Notes: a model not told the origin generated them from the sequence alone. Counted from the stretch's first letter, positions 17,215-25,583 are shown. The stretch: 55,813 nucleotides of DNA from UBA3305 sp002373555 (GCA_946612455.1 CAMOER010000016.1:1-55813); one strand, 5' to 3'. A program made the numbers and translations.

Positions 17215-17241
17215 AAAAACCACGGTAATCCGTGATTTTTT
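17213..17241. terminator. Bidirectional terminator between GDPD-like gene and tRNA
   Basis: The core stem CACGG/CCGTG (17221-17225 and 17230-17234) is flanked by A7 on the left and T7 on the right, which extend it. It lies between the + strand CDS end and the 3' end of the minus-strand tRNA. Confidence 0.75.
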
Positions 17242-17243
17242 AG

Positions 17244-17316
17244 TGGAGCATAGGGGATTCGAACCCCTGGCCTCTTGACTGCCAGTCAAGCGCGATCCCA
17301 ACTTCGCCAATGCCCC
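17244..17316 (-). tRNA. tRNA-Ala (anticodon GGC)
   Basis: A 73-nt cloverleaf on the minus strand. The acceptor stem GGGGCAT/ATGCTCC includes the G3:U70 wobble, the alanine identity element. The D stem is GCGA/TCGC with GGG in the loop, and the anticodon stem CTTGA/TCAAG encloses CTGGCAG (anticodon GGC, reading GCC). The T arm is AGGGG-TTCGAAT-CCCCT. The discriminator is A73 and CCA is not encoded. It is a single gene, not in a cluster. Confidence 0.95.
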
Positions 17317-17375
17317 GAACAGCAGACAGTATAGCACACTGTCTGCTGTAATGCAAGGATATTTTTTTCGATTTT

Positions 17376-18233
17376 TTATTCGATCGTCACCGGGTCCTGC
17401 CCGTAATCCTGGAAGGAAGTGATCGGGAACGGAACCTGATCGGCATACATCTTCAGATAAGCCATTCGCACCTCGTCATAGGTGCCGTCATCATGCGCCT
17501 CGGAAAATCTCGCATACAGATCGCCGGCCTCCTCCGGGGCTTTCTCACAGATCTTCTTCAGATCATCATCAAAATCGGAACCGTCCGAACAGGCTTCGAA
17601 TTCAAAAGCCTCATAGACATCGGGATCCTCCTCGGTCGCGCGCAGGTGCAGAAGTCCCACATGGGATCCGCCGCTCTGACAGACCAGGTTCGTATCCTCC
17701 AGATCATACCGGAACACCCGGAAATCTCCCCAGATCAGGATATCGCTCTGATCCCGGGCGTCGGTGTAGAAATCGACCGGCGCGGGGATATAGTATTCTC
17801 CGGTATCATAATAAGTCGCGACGTTTTCCTCCATCCACTTCACAACGGCAGGCATATAAGGATTGCTGCCGGTGTACATGAATGGTACCGGTACGGCCAT
17901 GCTGATATCGCCGGAAGCGGTTTCCGCTTCAGCGGGAGCAGATTCCTCTGCATTTTCTTCCGTTTCATAGTCAGCATCAGCAGCTTCCGTTTCGGCATCG
18001 TCCGTACGGTCGACTCTGGCGGCATCCGGAAGATCGATAGCGGCGGCATCCGGCAGTTCGGCCTCGGCAGTCAGATCTTCGGCCATCTGGTCCATTTCGG
18101 CGGCGAGGCTTTCGCCGATCGCCTGCTGTTCGCTTTCACTTAAGGTGGTCTCTTCGGGTTTTGCGCCGCCGGAGCATCCCGCAAGCGCAAGGCACAGTGC
18201 GGCTGCAAGGGCCGCAGCAGTCATTTTTTTCAT
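17376..18233 (-). CDS. Hypothetical lipoprotein
   Basis: A 285-residue exported lipoprotein of no recognised family. The signal peptide ends in a lipobox with Cys20 (ALAGC). A strongly acidic, Glu/Ala/Asp-rich linker follows to about residue 105. The folded domain (about 110-285) begins MAVPVPFMYTGSNPYMPAV and contains many aromatic and acidic residues, for example DILIWGDFRVFRYDLED. The last domain resembles small secreted immunity- or NTF2-like folds only in size. It is transcribed divergently from the repeat region with a GGAGG site before the ATG. It is probably attached to the outer face of the membrane; the function is unknown. Confidence 0.75.
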   Translation of the reverse strand: MKKMTAAALAAALCLALAGCSGGAKPEETTLSESEQQAIGESLAAEMDQMAEDLTAEAELPDAAAIDLPDAARVDRTDDAETEAADADYETEENAEESAPAEAETASGDISMAVPVPFMYTGSNPYMPAVVKWMEENVATYYDTGEYYIPAPVDFYTDARDQSDILIWGDFRVFRYDLEDTNLVCQSGGSHVGLLHLRATEEDPDVYEAFEFEACSDGSDFDDDLKKICEKAPEEAGDLYARFSEAHDDGTYDEVRMAYLKMYADQVPFPITSFQDYGQDPVTIE

Positions 18234-18349
18234 TGTGTGAATTCCTCCTGAAAAGAATTGTAAGGATACGATCCTGTTAAGAACTGTGACTTTACTATAA
18301 TATAGATTCGTGCAGAATTGGTGTTTTGGAAATTAAGTATTTATGAATT

Positions 18350-18460
18350 ATGGGAGATCCGGCGGATCTTGTCCGTACGAAAGGCATTGATGTGCATAAA
18401 AATGATCATATTCCGAATTACGGTCTACATGCAGGGGACAATGTAAAGAAAGCGATATGA
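18350..18460 (+). CDS. Small open frame, possibly the remnant of a degraded gene
   Basis: A 36-residue frame beginning MGDPADLVRTKG and ending GLHAGDNVKKAI. Its composition looks like a soluble protein C-terminus rather than noise. No good ribosome binding site precedes it. Its stop overlaps the next ATG in an ATGA arrangement (18457-18460). It may be the last part of a lost gene. No family is recognised. Confidence 0.25.
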   Translation: MGDPADLVRTKGIDVHKNDHIPNYGLHAGDNVKKAI

Positions 18461-18816
18461 AATTACACAATTGCGTGCATAAAAGAAAGTATCGTTCATT
18501 TTATGGTCTATTGATTAGCGAAAGAGGGACCATAAAGCAAGAGAGTAACGACAATTGTGCACGGAACAAGACCATAAAACAAGAAGCAAGCAGGAAGCAT
18601 GCACGGAACAAGACCATAAAACTAGAAGCAAGCAGGAAGCATGCACGGCACAAGACCATAAAGCAAGAAGCAAGCAGAAAGCATGCACGGAACAAGACCA
18701 TAAAGCAAGAAGCAAGCAGGAATCGTGCACGACAGCAGAACCGTCCCGCGCACAGAACCCGCTTGAAGAAACCTTCCCCGGATGGTATCATTACCAGCAA
18801 GTACAGAAAGAGGTAA
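18457..18816 (+). CDS. Possible 119-residue basic repeat protein over the 42-bp array
   Basis: The frame overlaps the preceding stop by four bases and runs through the whole tandem array, which encodes a repeated 14-residue KHARNKTIKQEASR unit. It is very basic and low in complexity. The evidence for translation is weak, because the array length (42, a multiple of three) keeps several frames open on both strands. It ends 6 bases before the MATE start. It may simply be a non-coding minisatellite. Confidence 0.3.
   Translation: MKLHNCVHKRKYRSFYGLLISERGTIKQESNDNCARNKTIKQEASRKHARNKTIKLEASRKHARHKTIKQEASRKHARNKTIKQEASRNRARQQNRPAHRTRLKKPSPDGIITSKYRKR
18516..18735. repeat. 42-bp tandem repeat array
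   Basis: Four near-identical 42-bp units begin with TGCACGG at 18558, 18600, 18642 and 18684; a truncated fifth starts at 18726 and a degenerate copy lies at 18516-18557. Units differ by only a few bases (for example AAAC/AAGC, GGAACA/GGCACA). There are no unique spacers, so it is not a CRISPR array. It occupies the upstream region of the MATE gene. Bases 18234-18349 to its left hold only the lipoprotein gene leader. Confidence 0.92.
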
Positions 18817-18821
18817 GTTTC

Positions 18822-20180
18822 ATGAGCAGCAGTTCCGCGAGGACGATGATCCGGGACATGACCGAAGGGCCGGTCGTGCCCCAGCTCTTAAGGTTCGCGT
18901 TTCCTTTATTTGTGTCCAATGCCCTTCAGGCGTTTTACAATCTGATCGACATGGTGATCGTCGGCAATTATATCGGAAAGGCGGGCATGTCTGCCGTTTC
19001 GATCGGCGGCGATATCCTGCATCTGCTGACATTCGTGGCCATGGGGTTCTCCTCGGCCGGCCAGGTGATCATTGCCCGGGCGGTCGGCGCGGGAAAAAGA
19101 GAAGAGATCCGGAAGACGATCGGGACGATGTTCACTTTTCTGCTGGGCGCGTCCCTGGCGATCGCGGCGGTCTGTTATCTGCTGCGGGATCAGATCCTGA
19201 TCTGGCTGAATACGCCGGCAGCGGCTGAAAAATTCGCCATGGATTATCTGGTCACCTGTACATTCGGGCTTGTATTCATCTACGGCTACAATATCGTCAG
19301 CGCGATCCTGCGCGGCATGGGGGACAGCAGGAGACCGTTCATCTTTATCGCGATCGCATCCGTCCTGAATACCGTGCTGGATATCCTGTTCGTGAAATAT
19401 GCCGGACTGGAGGTCTTCGGCGCGGCACTCGCGACCGTGATCGGGCAGGGAACAAGCTTCCTGTTCGCACTGATCTATCTGTACCGGAGGAAGGAAAGCT
19501 TCGGATTTGATTTCCGCCTGCAGAGCTTTGCGATCGACAGGAAGGCATTTGCGAGACTGCTCTCGCTCGGCATCCCGATGGCGATCCAGTCCGCGGCGAT
19601 CAGCTTCTCCAAGATCGTCCTGATGTCCTGGATCAATATCTTTGATGTGACCTATTCCGCGCTGTCGGGCATTTTCAACAAAGTCAATACGATGTGCGGC
19701 GTGATCTCGCAGTCGTTTACCGCTGCCGGCAGTACGATGGCCGGACAGAATCTCGGCGGCCGCAAATATGACCGGGTGAACCGCATCCTGCTGACGATCT
19801 TTGTGATCGGCACCGGCATTGCCGCGGTCTTTACACTGATCATGCTGCTCTGGCCGAATGCGGTCTACGGGATCTTTACGCAGGAAGCGGATGTGCTGGC
19901 GCTGGCCGGCGTGCTGACGCTGCCGATCATCCTGAATTTCTACGGATCGGCGACCAGAAGCGTTGCCTTCTCGCTGATCAACGGTTCGGGCAGATCAAAA
20001 CTCAATCTGGCCGTGGCGATCATCGATGGTGTGATCAGCCGGATCGGGCTTGCGGCGCTGCTGGGATTTGTACTGAAAATGGACTGCTTCGGATTCTGGA
20101 TGGGCGACGCGCTCGCGGGCTTCATGCCTTTTGTGATCGGCGGAGCATTCTATCTGTCCGGCAGATGGAAGAAAGAGTAG
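18822..20180 (+). CDS. MATE-family multidrug/cation efflux transporter
   Basis: A 452-residue membrane protein with about twelve transmembrane segments in two homologous halves. Family features are the N-terminal GPVVPQLLRFAFPLFVSNALQ segment and the NYIGKAGMSAVSIGG loop. The GMGDSRRPF motif after helix four and the QNLGGRKYDRVNR motif at the start of the second half are also clear. It likely exports drugs or metabolites by Na+ or H+ antiport. The start at 18822 is chosen because AAAGAGG precedes it and the conserved region begins within 20 residues. The frame stays open upstream through the tandem repeat, but that extension has no family counterpart. Confidence 0.92.
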   Translation: MSSSSARTMIRDMTEGPVVPQLLRFAFPLFVSNALQAFYNLIDMVIVGNYIGKAGMSAVSIGGDILHLLTFVAMGFSSAGQVIIARAVGAGKREEIRKTIGTMFTFLLGASLAIAAVCYLLRDQILIWLNTPAAAEKFAMDYLVTCTFGLVFIYGYNIVSAILRGMGDSRRPFIFIAIASVLNTVLDILFVKYAGLEVFGAALATVIGQGTSFLFALIYLYRRKESFGFDFRLQSFAIDRKAFARLLSLGIPMAIQSAAISFSKIVLMSWINIFDVTYSALSGIFNKVNTMCGVISQSFTAAGSTMAGQNLGGRKYDRVNRILLTIFVIGTGIAAVFTLIMLLWPNAVYGIFTQEADVLALAGVLTLPIILNFYGSATRSVAFSLINGSGRSKLNLAVAIIDGVISRIGLAALLGFVLKMDCFGFWMGDALAGFMPFVIGGAFYLSGRWKKE

Positions 20181-20300
20181 AAGGAAACCGGCAGACAGCA
20201 GAGACCAAGGGAAGCATCTGCGGCGGCCGGAATGACTGATCATGAGACGGAAGGATGAATGACCGGAATTGTCCGACAGGGAAAGGAATCATAGAGATAT

Positions 20301-21179
20301 ATGTGGACAGCTTCAAACTGGAAAGATTATGAAATCATAGATACTTCTGACAAGGAAAAACTCGAGCGCTGGGGAGACTATCTCCTCATCCGCCCGGATC
20401 CCCAGGCGATCTGGCACTCGCAGAAGAAGAACCGCGGATGGAAGAATCCGAACGGCATTTATCACCGCAGCCATTCGGGCGGCGGTTCCTGGGAATTCTT
20501 TGATCTGCCGGAGCAGTGGGAGATCACCTTCCCGCTGCAGGAGAAAAAGCTTCATTTCAATCTGAAGCCTTTTACCTTCAAGCATACCGGCGTCTTCCCG
20601 GAGCAGGCGGTGAACTGGGAATGGATGTATGATCTGATCCGCAGGAGCGGACGGCCGGTCAAAGTGCTGAATCTGTTTGCTTATACCGGCGGCGCGACAC
20701 TGGCGGCCGCGGCGGCCGGCGCAGCGGTCACGCATGTGGATGCCTCCAAAGGCATGGTCACGTGGGCGAAGGAAAATGCGAAGGCTTCCGGGCTATCGGA
20801 AGCGCCCATCCGCTGGATCGTCGATGACTGTATGAAATTCGTCGAGCGTGAAGGCCGGCGCGGGAATCATTATGATGCCATTATCATGGATCCGCCTTCC
20901 TACGGACGCGGACCGAAGGGAGAACTCTGGAAGATCGAGGATGCATTGTTCCCGCTGGTACAGGCGTGCGCGGGACTGCTCTCCGACGATCCCCTTTTCT
21001 TCCTTATTAATTCCTACACGACAGGGCTGGCGCCTTCGGTCATGTCGTATATGCTCGGACTGACGGTGAAGCCGCAGTTCGGCGGAAAGATCACGGCGGA
21101 CGAGATCGGCCTGCCGGTGACCGTGTCCGGCATGGTGCTGCCCTGCGGCGCATCGGGACGGTGGACAGCCGGAAAATGA
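20301..21179 (+). CDS. Class I SAM-dependent methyltransferase (RlmI-like catalytic domain)
   Basis: A 292-residue methyltransferase with the SAM-binding motif NLFAYTGGATLAAA (about residues 119-132), an acidic motif II (THVDAS) and the catalytic IIMDPPSYGRG loop (about 197-207). This pattern matches the RlmI/RlmK-like group that methylates 23S rRNA, but the N-terminal PUA domain of RlmI is missing; residues 1-95 look like a different, aromatic-rich beta region. The target is likely RNA. The ribosome binding site is a distant AAAGGAA. It lies between MATE and an aldo/keto reductase in the same direction. Confidence 0.85.
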   Translation: MWTASNWKDYEIIDTSDKEKLERWGDYLLIRPDPQAIWHSQKKNRGWKNPNGIYHRSHSGGGSWEFFDLPEQWEITFPLQEKKLHFNLKPFTFKHTGVFPEQAVNWEWMYDLIRRSGRPVKVLNLFAYTGGATLAAAAAGAAVTHVDASKGMVTWAKENAKASGLSEAPIRWIVDDCMKFVEREGRRGNHYDAIIMDPPSYGRGPKGELWKIEDALFPLVQACAGLLSDDPLFFLINSYTTGLAPSVMSYMLGLTVKPQFGGKITADEIGLPVTVSGMVLPCGASGRWTAGK

Positions 21180-21252
21180 CGCGGCAGGAGATCATGGAAA
21201 CCGGCAGCGGAAAGAAACCATTCAGAACAGAAAAACCAGCGGGGGTGTTCAT

Positions 21253-22431
21253 ATGCAGTACAGAAAACTGAAAGACGGAACGGAAGTGTCTGTGCTCGGC
21301 TACGGATGCATGCGCTTCGACAAAAAAGGAAACCGGATCGACATTGACAAGGCGGAACGCGAAGTCATGGCAGCGATCGAAGCCGGCGTGAATTATTTCG
21401 ACACGGCGTATGTCTACGGCGGCAGCGAGGAGGCGCTCGGCACGATCCTCGCGCGCAATCACTGTCGGGAGAAGATCTGCATTGCGACCAAGCTGCCGCA
21501 CTATCTGATCAAGAATCCGAAGGCGGTCGACCGGTATTTTGACGAGCAGAAAAAACGTCTGCAGACGGACTATATCGATCTGTATCTGATGCACATGCTG
21601 CCGGATACAGCCGCGTGGGACAAGCTCTGCGGGATGGGGATGAAGGAATGGATCGAGCAGAAGAAGGCTTCCGGGGAGATCCGGCACATCGGCTTTTCCT
21701 TCCACGGAGACACGCCGACCTTCAAGGCGCTCATCGATGCCTATGACTGGGATTTCTGCCAGATCCAGTACAATTACCTGGACGAGCATACGCAGGCCGG
21801 GCGGGAAGGACTGGAATATGCTGCCGCAAAGGGCATTCCGGTGGTGATCATGGAGCCGCTGCGCGGCGGCCGGCTCGTGAAATATCTTCCGCCCAGAGCG
21901 AAAAAGCTCATGGAAGCCTATCCGGTCAAACGCTCGCCGGCCGAGTGGGCTTTCCGGTGGCTGTATGACCAGCCGGAAGTGACCTGCGTGCTCTCCGGCA
22001 TGAGCTCCATGGAAATGGTGACGGAGAATATCCGCGTCGCATCGGAGACGCTGCCCGGGGAATTCACGAAGCGGGACTTCTTCCTCATAGAGAAGGTGAA
22101 GGAAGCGATCAACATGTCCGTGAAAGTCGGCTGCACCGGCTGCGCATACTGCATGCCGTGCCCGCGGGGCGTGGATATTCCGAACACCTTCCTGAATTAC
22201 AACAAGCTGGCGTATGAGCCGAAGAGCCAGGTGATGCTGGAGTATCTGCAGATCACCGGCATGAAGCGGGACAACAGCGATGTCAGCAAATGTATACAGT
22301 GCGGCGCCTGCGAAAAGCACTGCCCGCAGCATATCCCGATCCGGGAGGAACTGAAGAATGCGAAGAAGGCGCTGATGCCGTTCCCGGTGGAACATATCAT
22401 GAAAGGCGTCAGGCTGTTCATGAAGCACTGA
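21253..22431 (+). CDS. Aldo/keto reductase with C-terminal [4Fe-4S] domain
   Basis: A 392-residue protein. An AKR barrel (residues 1 to about 285) contains the catalytic segments NYFDTAYVYGGSE (Asp and Tyr), IATKLP (Lys) and YLMHML (His). A ferredoxin-like region follows with two cysteine clusters, CTGCAYCMPCPRGVDIP and CIQCGACEKHCPQHIPI, each able to hold a [4Fe-4S] cluster. This fusion is common in anaerobes and probably couples NAD(P)H-dependent carbonyl reduction to ferredoxin-like electron carriers. Substrate unknown. It is followed by a good terminator, convergent with the enolase-like gene. Confidence 0.9.
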   Translation: MQYRKLKDGTEVSVLGYGCMRFDKKGNRIDIDKAEREVMAAIEAGVNYFDTAYVYGGSEEALGTILARNHCREKICIATKLPHYLIKNPKAVDRYFDEQKKRLQTDYIDLYLMHMLPDTAAWDKLCGMGMKEWIEQKKASGEIRHIGFSFHGDTPTFKALIDAYDWDFCQIQYNYLDEHTQAGREGLEYAAAKGIPVVIMEPLRGGRLVKYLPPRAKKLMEAYPVKRSPAEWAFRWLYDQPEVTCVLSGMSSMEMVTENIRVASETLPGEFTKRDFFLIEKVKEAINMSVKVGCTGCAYCMPCPRGVDIPNTFLNYNKLAYEPKSQVMLEYLQITGMKRDNSDVSKCIQCGACEKHCPQHIPIREELKNAKKALMPFPVEHIMKGVRLFMKH

Positions 22432-22453
22432 CGTCCGCCTCGTGCCGGAGGTG

Positions 22454-22496
22454 AGCCGGAGGGACAGGTGAGGTCCCTCTGGCTCTTTCTGCTCTT
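22454..22496 (+). terminator. Hairpin terminator between convergent AKR and enolase-like genes
   Basis: A 12-bp stem with one G-U pair (22454-22465 with 22473-22484) is followed by CTTTCTGCTCTTT. The right arm carries GTCCCTCTGGCT, a sequence repeated near 32450. Confidence 0.6.
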
Positions 22497-22502
22497 TGGT
22501 GA

Positions 22503-23777
22503 TCAGAACTTCACTACATCATCAATTTTCGCCATATGGCATCCGGGATGCGTTTCTTTTGCTCTCATCAGATAATTCAGCTTGTCAATGCGTTCTCCGG
22601 ATCTCGGGCAGCCGTTTTTAATGAAGGGAACCTGCAGACCGACAGCAAGATCCATGACGACATCGCCGATAACACCGCCCGAACGGCCTGAGGGGATGGA
22701 GAACAGACCGTGGGCCTTGGCATATTCATGCGCGTCCAGCGCTTCGGAAATGGTTCCGACCTGGTTGGGCTTTAAAATGAATCCGTCGATCGAATTTGTG
22801 CTGACAGCACGTTCGATCCTTTTTTTGTTGGTGACTGTAAAGTCATCGGCAATAATCAGTGTGCGGTCGATGACCTTGTGTGCCTTTTCGTAACCGTCCC
22901 AGTCATTTTCGTCAAGCATATCCTCTACAAATACGAAGTTGTATTTATCAGTCAGATACTTCATGTACTCGATCATCTCATCGCTGGTACGCTGCTTCCC
23001 GTTCAGATAGTATGTATTGGTCTTTTTGTCATACATTTCACTGATCGCACAGTCAAAGGCAAGTGCGCATTTTTCAGTATAACCGCACTGATCGATGGCT
23101 TCCAGGATCAGCTTTACACATTCTTCGGGATCTTCCGAAGGGGCACACCAGCCATAGGATCCGCCGACAGCCGGCGCTTTGCCGGTATAGTTCCTGATGA
23201 CCGGACCGAGATGCTGGAAGACATCAACTGCAATCTCGACCGCCTGCTCGATATCATCAGCACGGTAGGGCATGACGATGAATTCGTTGTAGGCCTGACG
23301 GATGCCGTTGTTATTCCCGCCGTTGATGACGTTAAAAGAGGGAATGGAAACCGTTTTCACATTTCCGCCGGATAAGTACTCATAAAGCTCAATGCCGGCA
23401 GAGGCAGCGGCGGCACGCAGGCAGGCAATGGAAGCGGAATAGATTGCATTTCCACCAAGCTTCTGCTTGTTTTCCGTACCGTCCAGGTCGATCATGATCT
23501 GATCAAGCAGCTTCTGGTCTGTGACATCCTGCCCGATCAGGGCGGGTGCGATGATCTCATTAACATTTCTGACGGCATTGTGCACCGAGAGGCCATGATA
23601 TTCGTTCGGATCGTTGTCTCTCAATACGCAGGATTCATACATTCCCACAGAGCTTCCGGTAGGAGCCTGACCGCGGCCCAGAGCACCGTCTTCGGTAACC
23701 ACATCGACTTCCACCAGCGGGCGGCACTTGCAGTCGATCAGCTGGCGCGCATGTACGGATTTGATTTTTTTACCCAT
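22503..23777 (-). CDS. Enolase-superfamily paralogue with altered active site
   Basis: A 424-residue protein alignable over its full length with enolase. The metal ligands are kept (Asp242, Glu285, Asp311), as are the catalytic base Lys336 in FILKPNQVGT, Lys387 and Glu165. Three canonical parts are changed. The GDEGGFAP loop with the general acid Glu211 (yeast numbering) is GGSYGWCAP. The SHRSGETED loop is SGRSGGVIGD, losing the catalytic His. The GGSHA loop is GGNNNG, losing another His. This is therefore not the housekeeping enolase. It follows a glycerate 2-kinase gene on the same strand, so a 2-phospho-hydroxyacid is a likely substrate: perhaps 2-phosphoglycerate, perhaps a longer-chain analogue. 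GGAGGACA precedes the ATG. Confidence 0.88.
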   Translation of the reverse strand: MGKKIKSVHARQLIDCKCRPLVEVDVVTEDGALGRGQAPTGSSVGMYESCVLRDNDPNEYHGLSVHNAVRNVNEIIAPALIGQDVTDQKLLDQIMIDLDGTENKQKLGGNAIYSASIACLRAAAASAGIELYEYLSGGNVKTVSIPSFNVINGGNNNGIRQAYNEFIVMPYRADDIEQAVEIAVDVFQHLGPVIRNYTGKAPAVGGSYGWCAPSEDPEECVKLILEAIDQCGYTEKCALAFDCAISEMYDKKTNTYYLNGKQRTSDEMIEYMKYLTDKYNFVFVEDMLDENDWDGYEKAHKVIDRTLIIADDFTVTNKKRIERAVSTNSIDGFILKPNQVGTISEALDAHEYAKAHGLFSIPSGRSGGVIGDVVMDLAVGLQVPFIKNGCPRSGERIDKLNYLMRAKETHPGCHMAKIDDVVKF

Positions 23778-23825
23778 TTCTCATTGTCCTCCTGTAATTT
23801 GCTCTCTGTTCAGGCAACAAAAATC

Positions 23826-23857
23826 TAGAGGGAGGTACGCCAAGTGCAGTTCCTCCC
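23826..23857 (-). terminator. Possible attenuator between glycerate kinase and enolase-like genes
   Basis: On the minus strand GGGAGG/CCTCCC (23857-23852 and 23835-23830) closes a 16-base loop and is followed by TCTAGATTTTTG. The stem is short and the U-run is offset, so activity is uncertain. Confidence 0.4.
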
Positions 23858-23891
23858 AAAACCGGGACAGAAAGAATATTCTTTTGTGCTG

Positions 23892-25286
23892 TTATTTCGC
23901 GGGTATGTAAAGAATGTTCAGATCGCAGAGATTGGTGCCTGTATTTCCGGTAAACACCGCGTCTCCGACTGCATCAAGTGCTTCGAACGCAGCATGTGTG
24001 CGCAGCGCTTCATGGAGCTCGATCCCTGCTTCTTCGAGTGCCTTTGCCGTAGTGGAATCGGTGATGCCGCCGGCAACATCTGCAGTGCCGTCGGTTCCCT
24101 CCGAGTCGATGGAAATCAGGCAGGCGCCGGGTGCCTTTACAGCCGAGAGCGCAAAGCCAAGCGTTTCTTCCTGACCGGGTCCGCCATGCCCTTTGATCAC
24201 GCTGTTGTCCGGAATCAGCGTCGTAGCCTCTCCGGATGAAAGCAGTACGCAGGGTGCAGGGAAGGGATTTCCGTATGTCTGCACTTCCCGGGCAATTCCG
24301 GCGAACATTTTTCCAACTTCCTTTGCTTCACCTTCCAGGAAGGAAGAGAGGATATAGGCGGGAACGCCCATTTCTTCAGCGACCTGTTTTGCATAGATAC
24401 AGGAATCCGGGAGCGTATTCAACAGATAGTAGGTATTCTCCGGAAATGCTTTGGGTGTTTCCTTGTCCGGACCGGCGTTCATCAGATAATCCACAACTGT
24501 TTTCGGGAGACGGTCGGCAACATCATAGTCGCGGATCACGCGTCTGGCATCATCCAGCGTCGTGCCGTCGGGACCGATGGGTGTGCTTTTATAGTTTGCG
24601 TAAGGAATACCGATATCTCCTGTTGCAGGATTTCCGACTGCATCGCTGATCCCGAAGCCGATCATTTCTGCACCGCGCTCCCGGATCCTTTTTGCGAGCA
24701 TTCCACCGTTCATAGCGGAAATATGTCTGCGGATCGCATTGATCTCGTAAATGCCGGCGCCTGATTTCAGCATGACATCCGTGGTATCAATTTCATCCTG
24801 CAGGCTGATGCCTTCGATCGGGCAGCTCATGAGAGCTGAACTGCCGCCGGAGATGACACAGATAAAAAGATCGTCAGGACCGGCGTGATCGACAAGATCG
24901 AGGATGATCTGACAGGCGCGGTATCCCTCTTCATTCGGAAGCGGATGACCGCCGACGTAGACTTCCGTATGCCGGAAAACATCGGTCTCTTCATGGATCT
25001 TCACGATCGCAATGCCTCTGGTCAGGTGGTCGCCGAGCACTTCGTCAACTGCCATGGCCATGTGGTTGCATGCCTTGCCGGCGCCAAGCAGATAAACATG
25101 CTTTTTCCTAGAAAGATCCCAGCTCTTTGTTCCGATATGGAGGATATCGCCTTCCATATGCATGATGCTTTTGATTCGCTCTTTCGCATCAAGACGTTCC
25201 AGTGTCTTTTCGGTGATATCCAGAACGATCTTCCTGGACTCGACATCTCCGTGGGATAAAAGAACATCCCGGTTCCTGATTTTCAT
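23892..25286 (-). CDS. Glycerate 2-kinase, MOFRL (GckA/TtuD) family
   Basis: A 464-residue kinase of the class II glycerate kinase family. Visible signatures are ISGGSSALMSCPIEG (about residues 134-148), the EINAIRRHIS segment, LLSSGEATTLI and GHGGPGQEETLGFA. The C-terminal MOFRL stretch DSEGTDGTADVAGGITD (about 395-411) is also present. Members phosphorylate D-glycerate to 2-phosphoglycerate, and some act on related hydroxy acids. It is the first gene of the minus-strand arm, divergent from the TRAP transporter across a 297-base regulatory region, and is followed by the enolase-like gene. The product of the first enzyme would be a natural substrate for the second. Confidence 0.9.
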   Translation of the reverse strand: MKIRNRDVLLSHGDVESRKIVLDITEKTLERLDAKERIKSIMHMEGDILHIGTKSWDLSRKKHVYLLGAGKACNHMAMAVDEVLGDHLTRGIAIVKIHEETDVFRHTEVYVGGHPLPNEEGYRACQIILDLVDHAGPDDLFICVISGGSSALMSCPIEGISLQDEIDTTDVMLKSGAGIYEINAIRRHISAMNGGMLAKRIRERGAEMIGFGISDAVGNPATGDIGIPYANYKSTPIGPDGTTLDDARRVIRDYDVADRLPKTVVDYLMNAGPDKETPKAFPENTYYLLNTLPDSCIYAKQVAEEMGVPAYILSSFLEGEAKEVGKMFAGIAREVQTYGNPFPAPCVLLSSGEATTLIPDNSVIKGHGGPGQEETLGFALSAVKAPGACLISIDSEGTDGTADVAGGITDSTTAKALEEAGIELHEALRTHAAFEALDAVGDAVFTGNTGTNLCDLNILYIPAK

Positions 25287-25357
25287 AACGGATCTTACCT
25301 CCTTCAGGCGCAGCCATGGCGGATGCGCTTATGTAAAAAAGTATATGGGGGCAATTA

Positions 25358-25538
25358 TGCAAAGTCAATAAAGCAGAATAGTCAAGATAAATGCAAAATT
25401 TAAAAATCTAGCGCTAAAATATCAAAATATTGATGCAAAAAATAAGAGACGTCTGAATTGCATTGACAAGGTGTTTGCAAAGAATTACTATGCAGGTGCA
25501 AAAAACAATTGTGCTAATCAGACAAAATTGGTGCAAAA
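25358..25538. promoter_or_regulatory. Divergent control region with five TGCAAA boxes and a TRAP promoter
   Basis: TGCAAA occurs in the same orientation at 25358, 25392, 25434, 25497 and 25532; the last four extend to TGCAAAA. Three of the gaps are near 34-42 bases and one is 63. A promoter for the TRAP operon is clear: TTGACA (25463-25468), 17 bases, TACTAT (25486-25491). The boxes bracket it, as expected for an activator or repressor such as the AraC protein encoded at 31530. The remainder of the 25287-25583 gap shows no gene. Confidence 0.6.
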
Positions 25539-25583
25539 AAATGGGCCAGGCAGTACGCCGGATGCTCTGAGAGAGGTGGAACG

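Noticed and set aside
18558..18725. CRISPR-like array
   Set aside because: The repeats abut with no unique spacers and no cas genes are near.
18555..18821. MATE protein with an 89-residue repeat N-terminus
   Set aside because: The extension has no ribosome binding site and no family counterpart; AAAGAGG before 18822 gives a standard start. Kept only as a finding.
22503..23777. Housekeeping enolase
   Set aside because: The general-acid loop and the SHRSGETED loop are changed, and the gene is in an accessory catabolic cluster rather than a glycolytic one.
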